Below, one piece after another: positions 7,917 through 15,236 of a DNA stretch of 64,000 nt. The stretch spans positions 1-64,000 of the forward strand of contig NZ_JAOPHT010000016.1 in NCBI RefSeq assembly GCF_025515305.1, in the 5' to 3' direction. Within the stretch, counting starts at the first letter, position 1. Each line of letters begins with the position of its first letter. Below the pieces are notes generated by a model. The model searched no databases. It was not told the DNA's origin and saw only the letters and a program-made list of their open reading frames with translations. The position numbers and the translations under genes were made by a program. This stretch comes from Roseicyclus sediminis (GTDB lineage: Bacteria > Pseudomonadota > Alphaproteobacteria > Rhodobacterales > Rhodobacteraceae).

Positions 7917-8368
7917 CGACCCACGATCCCATCCCCGCGCGCCTGGCCGCACTCAAGACCGTGACAACGCCGGAACTGAAGGCGCAGTGGCGCGACCTGT
8001 TCGGCAGCGAGCCGCCGCCGTTCAATCGGCGCTACCTCGAGAGCCGGCTGGCCTATCGCATCCAGGAACTGGCCTATGGCGGGCTGAAGCCCGAGACAGT
8101 GCGTCGCCTCGAACGGCTGGGCGAGGACCTCGACGGTGGCGATCGCAAAAAAAGCCGCGTCCGAGCGGATCACGGCATGCCCATCGCAGGCACCCGGCTC
8201 ATCCGCGAATGGCAGGGAGTCGAGCACGTCGTCACCGTCACCACGGACGGCTTCGACTGGCAGGGGCGGCCCTACAAGTCGCTGTCCGCCATCGCGCGCG
8301 CGATCACTGCCACGCGCTGGAATGGCTGGGTGTTCTTCGGCCTCAGGAACAGGCGGGGGCGGTCATGA
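7913..8368 (+). CDS. DUF2924 domain-containing protein
   Basis: A 151-aa protein matching DUF2924, a family almost always found next to large serine recombinases. The first part carries the signature LKAQWRDLFGSEPPPFNRRY followed by LESRLAYRIQELAYGGL. The C-terminal half (GTRLIREWQGVEHVVTVTTD, then YKSLSAIARAITATRWNGW) resembles a small beta-rich domain that may bind DNA. It overlaps both neighbours by four bases. The role is unproven; the constant linkage suggests a recombination directionality or accessory factor. Confidence 0.85.
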   Translation: MTTHDPIPARLAALKTVTTPELKAQWRDLFGSEPPPFNRRYLESRLAYRIQELAYGGLKPETVRRLERLGEDLDGGDRKKSRVRADHGMPIAGTRLIREWQGVEHVVTVTTDGFDWQGRPYKSLSAIARAITATRWNGWVFFGLRNRRGRS

Positions 8369-9672
8369 CGGACGTGAAGATCAAGCGCCGCTGTGCGATC
8401 TACACGCGGAAGTCCTCAGAGGAAGGGCTGGAGCAGGAGTTCAATTCGCTCCACGCTCAACGCGAGGCCTGCGAGGCGTACATCGCCAGCCAACGATCCG
8501 AAGGTTGGGTGGTGGTCCGCGATCAGTATGACGACGGCGGCATCTCCGGCGGGACGCTGGACCGCCCCGGCCTTCAGCGGCTGCTGGAGGACATCGAGGA
8601 CGGGTTGGTCGATGTGGTGGTGGTCTACAAGATCGACCGCCTCAGCCGGTCGCTGGCTGACTTCGCCAAGCTGGTGGAGGTGTTCGACCGCAACGGCGTG
8701 ACCTTCGTCTCGGTGACGCAGTCCTTCAACACCACCACGTCGATGGGTCGGCTGACCCTGAACATTCTGCTGTCCTTTGCCCAGTTCGAGCGCGAGGTCA
8801 CGGCCGAGCGCATCCGCGACAAGGTCGCCGCCAGCCGCAAGAAGGGGATGTGGATGGGCGGTGTGCCGCCCTACGGCTATCGCGTCGAGAACCGGAAGCT
8901 GGTGGTCGACGACGAGCGCGCCGAGCATGTCCGCTGGATCTTTGCGCGGTTCCTCGAGATCGGGTCCGCCACGCTGCTGGCGCGGGACATCGATGCAATG
9001 GGCATCCGCACACCCAACGGCAACCGGATCGACAAGAAGTACCTATACCGGATGCTGAACAACCGCGCCTATGTCGGCGAAGCGGTCCACAAGGGAGAGA
9101 GCTATCCCGGAGAGCACGATGCCATCATCGACCGCGAGACTTGGGACCGGGTCCACGCAATCCTGCAGGAGAGCCCCCGCAAGCGCGCAGCGCGGACGCG
9201 GGCAGACACGCCCGCGCTGCTGAAGGGACTGCTGTTCGGACCGGACGGCGCGGCATTCTCGCCGACCCATACCCGCAAGGGCGACAGACTCTACCGCTAC
9301 TATGTCAGCCAGACGGTGCTGAAGCACGGTGCCGGATCGTGCACGGTCGGCCGCGTGCCTGCGGGCGAGATCGAGGCTGCCGTCTTCGACCAGCTTCGCG
9401 CCGTGTTCCGCCAGCCGGAGATCGTGGCGGGGACGTGGAAGGCGGCGCGGGCCCACGCCGACGACATCATCGAGAACGACGCCCGCGCAGCACTCCAGCA
9501 GCTCGACCCGCTCTGGGACGAGCTTTTTCCTGCCGAACAGGCGCGCATCGTGGCGCTGCTGGTCGAGCGCGTCGACATCGGCACGGACGGCTTGACCGTC
9601 TGGCTGCGCGTCGATGGGCTGAGCGGCCTCGCGCGCGAGATGCTTGCCGGCGGTATCGAGGCCGCCGCATGA
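8365..9672 (+). CDS. Large serine recombinase
   Basis: A 435-aa site-specific recombinase of the large serine class. The catalytic domain covers about residues 1-160: AIYTRKSSEEGLEQEFNSLH holds the presumed nucleophilic serine, then KIDRLSRSLADFAKLVE and LLSFAQFEREVTAERIRDKV. The recombinase domain follows (GGVPPYGYRVENRKLVVDD). The segment where a zinc ribbon normally lies (LLKGLLFGPDGAAFSPTHTR) lacks paired cysteines, so the ribbon appears degenerate. The start ATG at 8365 overlaps the DUF2924 stop. The longer reading frame beginning at 7831 is spurious because it runs through DUF2924. It probably integrates or excises the surrounding element; its att sites were not identified. Confidence 0.9.
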   Translation: MTDVKIKRRCAIYTRKSSEEGLEQEFNSLHAQREACEAYIASQRSEGWVVVRDQYDDGGISGGTLDRPGLQRLLEDIEDGLVDVVVVYKIDRLSRSLADFAKLVEVFDRNGVTFVSVTQSFNTTTSMGRLTLNILLSFAQFEREVTAERIRDKVAASRKKGMWMGGVPPYGYRVENRKLVVDDERAEHVRWIFARFLEIGSATLLARDIDAMGIRTPNGNRIDKKYLYRMLNNRAYVGEAVHKGESYPGEHDAIIDRETWDRVHAILQESPRKRAARTRADTPALLKGLLFGPDGAAFSPTHTRKGDRLYRYYVSQTVLKHGAGSCTVGRVPAGEIEAAVFDQLRAVFRQPEIVAGTWKAARAHADDIIENDARAALQQLDPLWDELFPAEQARIVALLVERVDIGTDGLTVWLRVDGLSGLAREMLAGGIEAAA

Positions 9673-9908
9673 CCCGCGGGGCTCCCATCCCCGACGCTGT
9701 GACGCTCCACGTTCCGTTCCGGGTCGTGAAGCGCGGCGGGCGGAAGGAGATGCAATTGCAGGATGGGGCCAGCCATATTCGCCGATTGGATAGCGCGCTG
9801 GTCAAGGCGCCGGTCAGCGCCTTCCGCTGGGAGCGCATTCCTGGGTGGGGAAAGTTCGCAAGAAACCGCACGAAATCGAAGTCGCAAGCAAATCAGTGTG
9901 CAGAATAG
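9669..9908 (+). pseudogene. Truncated recombinase-linked gene (5' part of a ParB/KorB-like gene)
   Basis: A 79-aa reading frame overlapping the recombinase stop by four bases. Its first 55 or so residues, including TLHVPFRVVKRGGRKEMQLQ and AFRWER, align with the intact 129-aa protein at 10284-10673 (TLYVPFRVVKRGGRKEMHLP and AFRWKR). After FRWER the similarity stops. The helix-turn-helix half of the paralogue is missing and is replaced by an unrelated lysine-rich tail. The break lies just before an AT-rich gene, which points to insertion or deletion at this spot. It may be a non-functional remnant or a short product that still acts. Confidence 0.6.
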
Positions 9909-9919
9909 GAAAAACGCAA

Positions 9920-10204
9920 ATGAGAAAGAAAAGAACTATCAGTGTTAACGAGTGCTACGAAGATCGAATTGAGGCTGGAAAACTAATCAACCCAAGTAAC
10001 TCATTTATCTTTCAGAAGTATGTAAATGAAGTGGACCCATATGGAATCATGGATGATACCCCTCCGGAGTTTGAAAGCATCAATCGGGCGACCTTTGTTT
10101 ACTCGCCAGATGTAGGCGAGGTATTAATTGATCATGTTCCCGGTAAAACTCTCAAGAAACTAGGATGGCGTTCTCAGGTTGATGACGAGGAGTTCCTTCT
10201 TTGA
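9920..10204 (+). CDS. AT-rich orphan gene, unknown function
   Basis: A 94-aa predicted soluble protein (begins MRKKRTISVNECYEDRIEAG, ends DDEEFLL). I do not recognise it. Its DNA is visibly AT-rich (runs such as aactcatttatctttcaga) against the GC-rich surroundings, a sign of recent transfer. The ATG at 9920 has a TAGGA ribosome site nine bases upstream; an upstream ATG at 9845 would extend back into the truncated recombinase-linked gene. It sits exactly between the truncated and intact copies of the recombinase-linked paralogue, so it looks like cargo at the end of the module. Defence, toxin-antitoxin or inhibitor roles are all possible without evidence for any. Confidence 0.55.
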   Translation: MRKKRTISVNECYEDRIEAGKLINPSNSFIFQKYVNEVDPYGIMDDTPPEFESINRATFVYSPDVGEVLIDHVPGKTLKKLGWRSQVDDEEFLL

Positions 10205-10283
10205 TTCCGCGTTGTCGAAAGGTGTCGACACCAACGATGAGTTACTGCCTGAGAACTGCTGATCTTCAAGGCAAAGCGTCAAA

Positions 10284-10673
10284 ATGAAAGGAACAACCAA
10301 CACCGAGACTTTGACGCTATATGTCCCGTTTCGCGTCGTAAAGCGCGGCGGGCGGAAAGAAATGCATTTGCCGGAAGGCGTCACGCACTCGCAGCGGACC
10401 GACAACACGTTGAACAAGGCGCTGGCGCGCGCGTTCCGCTGGAAGCGCATGCTGGACTCTGGCGAGTACGCTAACATCGCCGAACTGGCCGAGCGCGAGG
10501 GGATCGCGCCGTCCTACATGACCCGCGTCTTGCGGCTCACGTTGCTCGCGCCAGACATCGTCGAGGCGATCCTGGACGGGAAGCAGGGGCCAGAAGTGAC
10601 GCTAGCCCGGGTGCTGGAACCGTTTCCAGCTGAATGGGCGGAGCAGCCAAATCACTTCGCGCGCTTCGGCTGA
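10284..10673 (+). CDS. ParB/KorB-like helix-turn-helix protein of recombinase module
   Basis: A 129-aa protein. The N-terminal part has the conserved VPFRVVKRGGRKEMHLP segment; the middle has ANIAELAEREGIAPSYMTRV, a convincing helix-turn-helix of the ParB/KorB type, followed by LTLLAPDIVEAILDGKQGPE. Proteins of this kind typically follow large serine recombinases in alphaproteobacteria. It is the intact relative of the broken gene at 9669-9908; nucleotide similarity between the two is only moderate, so they are diverged paralogues and not a fresh duplication. Likely role: DNA-binding partner or regulator of the recombinase. Confidence 0.75.
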   Translation: MKGTTNTETLTLYVPFRVVKRGGRKEMHLPEGVTHSQRTDNTLNKALARAFRWKRMLDSGEYANIAELAEREGIAPSYMTRVLRLTLLAPDIVEAILDGKQGPEVTLARVLEPFPAEWAEQPNHFARFG

Positions 10674-10691
10674 AGCGGACGTTCGTGCTGG

Positions 10692-11036
10692 GTGCAGCGA
10701 ACGGCGGGATCGAGCCCTTTGCGGACCGTTCCCGCAAAGGCGCCTGTGTCCGGTTTTCGTTTGATTGCGGACGGCAGGACTCCATGCCAAAGGCGGCGGC
10801 GCGCCGTCCTCGTTCTTGCGACGATCGGGCTAAGCGGCTGCGCGACGGACGTTTCTGACGTTGTGAACTTCGGGGCCTGTCCGCCTTTCGTCGAGTACAG
10901 AAGGGAGTTCCAGGTGCGGGCGGCAGTGAAGCTGGCCCAACTGCCGGAAGGGTGGGCAATCAAGGAGATGATCAGCGAGTACGCGGTGACGCGGGAGCAG
11001 GCTTGGGCGTGTTTTCGCAAATCTCACTGTCTTTGA
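10692..11036 (+). CDS. Putative small lipoprotein (Rz1-like), start uncertain
   Basis: The reading frame contains a lipoprotein signal: a basic stretch, then VLVLATIGLSGCATD, where LSGC is a lipobox. About 60 residues follow (ACPPFVEYRREFQVRAAVKL and after). Small lipoproteins with a CPPxVEYxREFQ segment occur near lysis genes in related prophages, so an Rz1-like spanin or another phage envelope protein is possible. No good start was found: the ATG at 10692 gives an unusually long N-terminus, GTG at 10746 lacks a ribosome site, and the ATG at 10783 is one frame off. A one-base change near 10783 may have broken the gene. Confidence 0.45.
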   Translation: MQRTAGSSPLRTVPAKAPVSGFRLIADGRTPCQRRRRAVLVLATIGLSGCATDVSDVVNFGACPPFVEYRREFQVRAAVKLAQLPEGWAIKEMISEYAVTREQAWACFRKSHCL

Positions 11037-11132
11037 GACACGCAAGCGTGCCTACCGCCCAGTCCATGGTAGGGGCTGTCACGCTGTAGATGCCACGTAA
11101 GCGAGACCCTTAAACGACACTACGATCAGCGG

Positions 11133-11882
11133 CTACTCCACCGCTTTGCTGAACGATGCCTTGCCGCCCGCCCAGATCGGTAGGTTTTCCGCGTCGTCGA
11201 GCCACGCTTGTTCGTCCGCGGTGTTTTCCCGCCCGAACTCCGGGTTCCTTTGTGGGTAGCGCCCGAATTTCTCTAGAACCTGTCGGTGCTGCTCGATCGC
11301 TGGCTTGTTGCGCTCCTCGAAGAGTTTGAAATCCGGGTAGGCCTGAATCGACAGGTCGACCAATTCGACCGCGCGTTCGAGGTCTTTGAGGTCTTCCGAA
11401 TGCGCCAAGGCCCAGGGCAGCAGATACAGGAGCGCCGCTGGCAGCCTAAGGGTTTCGTCGCGCAGATCGGAACTCAGCAGTTCGCGCATAAGGACACGCG
11501 CAACTGGATCATAGGAAAAGGCTTCCGCCGTCCCACGAAAACACGAGCGCGACAATTGATCGGCCAGCAGCACCTTCGCCACCTTGCCCTCGACGCTGTC
11601 CCAGTTGTTGCCGATCAGGCTTGGCGGATCGGCCTTCAGTTCACGCACAACGCCGGCGAACGGCTGGCAGAAGTCGTCGAGGGCGGTTCCGCTCTGAAAC
11701 CAGATCGCCATCAAGGGTGATACATTCTCATCGAGGCTCAATGCCTTGCAGGTGTCGGGGTCCGACGTATCACATGCACACATGTAGTTGAGTACGCTGC
11801 GCGGGGACCGCGGGTTTTCAACTGCCCGAATAACAGCCGGGCGCCTGCGAAACCGCTCAGGGGTCAGTTGTGAGGTAGGCAT
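11133..11882 (-). CDS. DUF924 family protein
   Basis: A 249-aa protein of the DUF924 family, predicted all-helical. Family features visible are WDSVEGKVAKVLLADQLSRS followed by FRGTAEAFSYDPVA, and near the end KFGRYPQRNPEFGRENTADE. Function is not established. ATG at 11882 was preferred to ATG at 11888 because AAGGAG lies six bases upstream of the former but abuts the latter. It is the last gene of a leftward series that includes the membrane protein, the SnoaL-like protein and the SDR, with a palindromic repeat in the gap upstream. The residue context of the usual family motif differs in places, so activity may have drifted. Confidence 0.85.
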   Translation of the reverse strand: MPTSQLTPERFRRRPAVIRAVENPRSPRSVLNYMCACDTSDPDTCKALSLDENVSPLMAIWFQSGTALDDFCQPFAGVVRELKADPPSLIGNNWDSVEGKVAKVLLADQLSRSCFRGTAEAFSYDPVARVLMRELLSSDLRDETLRLPAALLYLLPWALAHSEDLKDLERAVELVDLSIQAYPDFKLFEERNKPAIEQHRQVLEKFGRYPQRNPEFGRENTADEQAWLDDAENLPIWAGGKASFSKAVE

Positions 11883-11950
11883 TCGCATCTCCTTCTATCG
11901 ACTTCTTGGGCGGGCGTGTCTGTTCGTTTGTGCGCAGTTCACTCATCGCG

Positions 11951-12005
11951 GGCGTTCGTTGCGATTTCGCAGGCGTGACAGGTCTTCCGCCTGCTTGGGC
12001 GCGGC
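11951..12005. repeat. Palindromic intergenic repeat, copy 1
   Basis: A 55-base unit, identical to copy 2 at 12651-12705 at 49 positions by direct alignment. Its core is an inverted repeat GCAGGCG (11969-11975) and CGCCTGC (11988-11994). It lies between the DUF924 gene and the membrane protein gene, downstream of the latter. The form is that of a REP-like mobile palindrome. An integron attC site was considered, but the canonical outer core sites are not evident. Confidence 0.6.
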
Positions 12006-12055
12006 CTGTGCGCGCTGGAATGCTTGGTCGGTTCCGTACTCCGAACGAAAAGCGG

Positions 12056-12580
12056 TCAGGTGTTGAAGCCGATGTAGTTCAAAATCGCCGCTGCCGCCCA
12101 GAACAGCGCAAAGAGGATACCGACATTGCGCCCGTTGTGGCTGACTCTGGGGTGGTGACCCAGTCCGGGAACACCGGCATGATTGGCGTTCACCAGCGCG
12201 AAAAGGGCCGCCATCGTACCGAAGACTAAATGCAGAGCATGTCGGTCGGCCATGGGAAGAGAAAGGCCATACAGAACACCTACCGCCACCGCGATGAAGG
12301 CCAGCGAGCCCTGGCGTTGCTCGAAAAGAATCAGAAAGATGTAGTCCGCTCCTGCGGGAGCCTTGTCCTTCGGTGCGGCGTCGAGCGCTGCGTCTAGCAT
12401 AGCGATCTGGTCATCATGGGTCAGGGCCTTCGACGGGCGCGGCAGACCCGGGGCGAAGAACGGAAGCACCCAGTTCACTACCCATCGTGCCCAGAGGGGG
12501 CGGACGACTTCGACGGCATGGACGACAGCCGGAGCAAGGCAGAGCAGAAGGCCGAGGGTGGAGGCAAAAGTTGAAGACAT
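12056..12580 (-). CDS. Hypothetical membrane protein
   Basis: A 174-aa protein with probable membrane segments near residues 5-22, 88-107, 117-130 and 150-170. A region rich in charge and alanine (DDQIAMLDAALDAAPKDKAP) lies between the first two. The first segment could be a signal anchor. I do not recognise the family. The start was placed at MSSTFAST (12580) because the longer open frame to 12760 runs through the palindromic repeat copy 2 and has no protein-like character there. It lies between two repeat copies, which makes a 700-base repeat-gene unit. Confidence 0.6.
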   Translation of the reverse strand: MSSTFASTLGLLLCLAPAVVHAVEVVRPLWARWVVNWVLPFFAPGLPRPSKALTHDDQIAMLDAALDAAPKDKAPAGADYIFLILFEQRQGSLAFIAVAVGVLYGLSLPMADRHALHLVFGTMAALFALVNANHAGVPGLGHHPRVSHNGRNVGILFALFWAAAAILNYIGFNT

Positions 12581-12650
12581 TTGGCTGGCTCGTTTCGGTT
12601 GCGAGATTGTCGAGTACGGCGATGCTTGGAGGAGCTCCGGCCACCGGGCT

Positions 12651-12705
12651 GGCGTTCGTTGCAGTTTTGCAGGCGAGACAGGTGTCCCGCCTGCTTGGGC
12701 GCGGC
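12651..12705. repeat. Palindromic intergenic repeat, copy 2
   Basis: Second copy of the 55-base unit. The inverted core GCAGGCG (12669-12675) and CGCCTGC (12688-12694) is extended inward by GACA and TGTC, so this copy folds into a longer hairpin than copy 1. It lies 30 bases downstream of the SnoaL-like gene stop and 71 bases upstream of the membrane protein start. Both copies have the same orientation relative to their genes. Confidence 0.6.
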
Positions 12706-12734
12706 TCGTTGGCCGGGCTATGTCGTGATGAGGT

Positions 12735-13622
12735 CTATTGCCCGATTGACTCCGGGCCAACGCCGTCGAACCCGGTGAACATGCCGTTTGTGTTGGCCAG
12801 ACCCTCGGTCGGGACAGGCTGGATCACGTCCCAATGCTCGACGATCATGCCGTCTTCCATCCGGAACAGGTCATAGAAGGCGTTGGTCGTGCCGTTCCAT
12901 TGGCCTTCGCTGACGGTCAGGACAAAATTGCCCTCGCCCAACACAGCGTGGATCTCGGTGTATTGGAACATGTTGCCTTGCGCAGTGAGTTCCTCGACGG
13001 CCGCGACGATGCCCTCAAGCCCATCCGCAATACCGGGGTTGTGCTGGGCGTAGCTCTCGGCGCTGATGTAGTCGGTGATCCGTGCCGGGTCGCGGCCCAT
13101 CAGCACATCTTCGATCAGTGCGACGGCCAAAGCTTTGTTCGCCTCGGTCTGGTCCAGATCCGTGACCTCGGTTGGACCGTCAACCATGCTGCGCCCGCTG
13201 GCTGTTTCCGTCACGAAGGGTTGGATAGCGTCCCAGTGTTCAGCGGCCTGTCCGTCTTCCATCCGATAGATATCGATGGTGACGATCTCGGGCGCTCCGA
13301 AAGCCTCAGCATTGGTAAACGAATTGTGCAGAACAACGAAGTCTCCATCCTGCAAGATTCGATGGTTGGTCCACGTGATAGCCGAGGCTTCGAGACTTGG
13401 CAGAAACCCGATCAGCGCATCTCGGCCGGTGGGCACGAAAGGATTATGTTGAACGATATCCGCGGCAATGTACGTGCGCACGCCTTCTTCGCTGTAGTCC
13501 GTGAATAGCGCCTGGAACGCGCTGAGGGCGGCAGATTTGAGTTCTGACGCGTGGGTCTCGGCAATTGCGCCTGTTGCAGCGACAGCGACCGTGATGGCGG
13601 CAGCCGTAAGGGTCTTTTTCAT
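12735..13622 (-). CDS. Secreted two-domain SnoaL-like (NTF2-fold) protein
   Basis: A 295-aa protein with a signal peptide (basic start, hydrophobic AAAITVAVAATGAIAE, cleavage near residue 22). It then has two tandem SnoaL-like domains, about residues 25-145 and 160-280. Both repeats show the family landmarks: an AxxYxQHNP-type motif (AADIVQHNPFVPTG, then SAESYAQHNPGIADG) and IYRMEDGQAAEHWDAIQP matched by LFRMEDGMIVEHWDVIQP. Relatives are called predicted SnoaL-like aldol condensation enzymes; the substrate is unknown. AAGGA lies in front of the ATG. It begins 39 bases after the SDR stop, so the two are probably cotranscribed. Confidence 0.8.
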   Translation of the reverse strand: MKKTLTAAAITVAVAATGAIAETHASELKSAALSAFQALFTDYSEEGVRTYIAADIVQHNPFVPTGRDALIGFLPSLEASAITWTNHRILQDGDFVVLHNSFTNAEAFGAPEIVTIDIYRMEDGQAAEHWDAIQPFVTETASGRSMVDGPTEVTDLDQTEANKALAVALIEDVLMGRDPARITDYISAESYAQHNPGIADGLEGIVAAVEELTAQGNMFQYTEIHAVLGEGNFVLTVSEGQWNGTTNAFYDLFRMEDGMIVEHWDVIQPVPTEGLANTNGMFTGFDGVGPESIGQ

Positions 13623-13661
13623 TGGATTGGGTCCTTTTCCAGGGGAGGGATATTGGGGTGG

Positions 13662-14540
13662 TCAGGCGTCGGCACCGCCGAGCACGGTGTCGAGCTGCAT
13701 TTCCTTGAGCAGCGCGTCCTGCCGCGGCTGGGTGAAGGCGTTCACCTCGTCGACGCCCCAGGTGATGCCGACGACCGTGCGCGTGGGGCGCTTGCCGGGG
13801 GCGGCATCGGCCAGCGACAGATAGGCATCGACGACCAGTTGCGGGTCGGGGGCTTCATCGCTGGCCAGCATCTGGGCAAAACCCGCGACCATGGCGGAGG
13901 GCACCTGTCCAAGATCGCCATAGGACGCCAGCACATCCGCGCGGGCGGGCGGCTTTCCGGCGGCCAGCAGGTTCGACGGGAACGGGCCGGGTTCGACCAA
14001 CGCCACGTCGATGCCGAAAGGGGACACCTCGTATCGCAGGCTTTGGCTGTAGGCTTCCAGCGCGTGTTTGGTCGCGCAATAGGTGCCGAAGAAGGGCACC
14101 GCGACCCGCCCGGCGAGGGAGCTTGTGTTGATGATGAGGCCCGAACCGGCCGCACGCATCGACGGCAGAACCGCCTGCATCGCGCGGATGGCCCCGAAAT
14201 AGTTGGTGTCCATCTGCTCATGGGCCTGCGCGACGCTGTAGGCCTCGGTCATGCCGATATACATGATGCCGGCGTTGTTGATCAGAATGTCGATCGGACC
14301 GTCGGCCAGGATGGCGGCAAAGCCATCGGCTACGGATGCGTCACGAGTCACATCCATCTCCGCGATGGCAATGCCAGGGGCGTAGGCTTCCAGGTCGGCC
14401 TTCTTGGCCGCGTTGCGCCCGTCTGCGTCGCGCATCGTGCCCCAAACGCGGTCCCCGCGATCGGCAAAGGCGCGCACGGCCGCGGCACCGAAGCCACTGC
14501 TGGCCCCTGTGATGACGACTGTTCTTGCGGTGTCGGGCAT
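13662..14540 (-). CDS. SDR-family NAD(P)-dependent oxidoreductase
   Basis: A 292-aa short-chain dehydrogenase. TVVITGASSGFGAAAVRAFA is the cofactor-binding glycine motif near the N-terminus. LINNAGIMY, then IINTSSLAG and the catalytic pair in TYCATKHALEAY (YxxxK) are all present. The substrate cannot be told; classical SDRs of this size reduce or oxidise alcohols and ketones. It is divergent from the TetR-type regulator gene, with several inverted repeats between them, so it is the likely regulated target. The secreted SnoaL-like protein gene follows on the same strand. Confidence 0.9.
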   Translation of the reverse strand: MPDTARTVVITGASSGFGAAAVRAFADRGDRVWGTMRDADGRNAAKKADLEAYAPGIAIAEMDVTRDASVADGFAAILADGPIDILINNAGIMYIGMTEAYSVAQAHEQMDTNYFGAIRAMQAVLPSMRAAGSGLIINTSSLAGRVAVPFFGTYCATKHALEAYSQSLRYEVSPFGIDVALVEPGPFPSNLLAAGKPPARADVLASYGDLGQVPSAMVAGFAQMLASDEAPDPQLVVDAYLSLADAAPGKRPTRTVVGITWGVDEVNAFTQPRQDALLKEMQLDTVLGGADA

Positions 14541-14564
14541 GGTGTCTTCTCCTGCTTGCGCGAT

Positions 14565-14625
14565 GCGTTACCGGTTGGTACAAATATCTGTAACGCGTCG
14601 TCAAGGCTTAAAGTACCAAATGGTA
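14565..14625. promoter_or_regulatory. Candidate operators between SDR and TetR genes
   Basis: The short divergent spacer holds nested inverted repeats: GCGTTAC (14565-14571) with GTAACGC (14590-14596), TACC-GGTT-GGTA (14569-14580), and TACCA-AA-TGGTA (14614-14625), the last ending five bases before the regulator's ATG. The shared TACC/GGTA half-site suggests repeated binding by one dimeric protein. The obvious candidate is the TetR-type product, repressing both its own gene and the SDR gene. Confidence 0.6.
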
Positions 14626-14630
14626 ACAAA

Positions 14631-15236
14631 ATGACAGCTGAGGACCCGAAACCCACTCGCGGCAGACCGCGGACGATGGACACGGAGAAGGTGTTGGACA
14701 TCGCCATGACCGCCTATTGGCAGACCGACCCGGCGGACGTGTCGGTCAACGCGATCACCCAGATGGCAGGTATCTCCAAGCCCTCGCTCTACCGCGCGTT
14801 CGGCAGCGAGGACGGGCTGTCGCGCGCGGTGCTCGACCGCTATGCCGAGCAGGTGCTGTCGGAGATGTTCTTGATCCTGCACGGTGGAAAGGGGCTGCGC
14901 AGGACGCTTGACGCTCTCATCGACTTTGCAAGCGGCGATCCCCGGATGGAAACCGGGTGCCTGTTCTACAAAATGCGCGCGGGCAAGCACCGGCTGGGGC
15001 CGGATACGCTGGCGCGGGTCGAAGAGATCGACGCAGCCGCGCAGGCGGCATATGTGGCGTTCCTGCAAGCTGCCCGCAATGCCGGGGAGTGGCCCGACGG
15101 GTTGTCGGTCGAGGCCGGGGCGAAATATCTGGGCGAGCAGATCGCGCTTGCCATCACCCAGCGTGCGTCGGGCGAAGACCCCGCACGCATCCGCGAAATG
15201 CTGACGCTGGCGTTGTCTGTGTTCACGCGACCATGA
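14631..15236 (+). CDS. TetR family transcriptional regulator
   Basis: A 201-aa one-component regulator. The N-terminal DNA-binding domain includes RGRPRTMDTEKVLDIAMTAY, then VSVNAITQMAGISKPSLYRA, a typical TetR helix-turn-helix. The C-terminal ligand-binding half has FASGDPRMETGCLFYKMRAG. The start at 14631 follows directly on a TACCA/TGGTA palindrome, which would block translation or transcription when bound. It overlaps the downstream DUF418 gene by four bases. Its ligand is unknown but may be a substrate or product of the SDR. Confidence 0.85.
   Translation: MTAEDPKPTRGRPRTMDTEKVLDIAMTAYWQTDPADVSVNAITQMAGISKPSLYRAFGSEDGLSRAVLDRYAEQVLSEMFLILHGGKGLRRTLDALIDFASGDPRMETGCLFYKMRAGKHRLGPDTLARVEEIDAAAQAAYVAFLQAARNAGEWPDGLSVEAGAKYLGEQIALAITQRASGEDPARIREMLTLALSVFTRP

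Noticed and set aside
7831-9672. A 613-aa protein including the recombinase
   Set aside because: The first 178 codons read through the overlapping DUF2924 gene in another frame and are arginine- and histidine-rich as shadow frames are. The recombinase starts at 8365.
11951-12705. Integron cassette array with attC sites
   Set aside because: The repeats follow each gene as attC sites would, but the conserved RYYYAAC and GTTRRRY outer cores are not present in proper positions, and no integron integrase is in the window.
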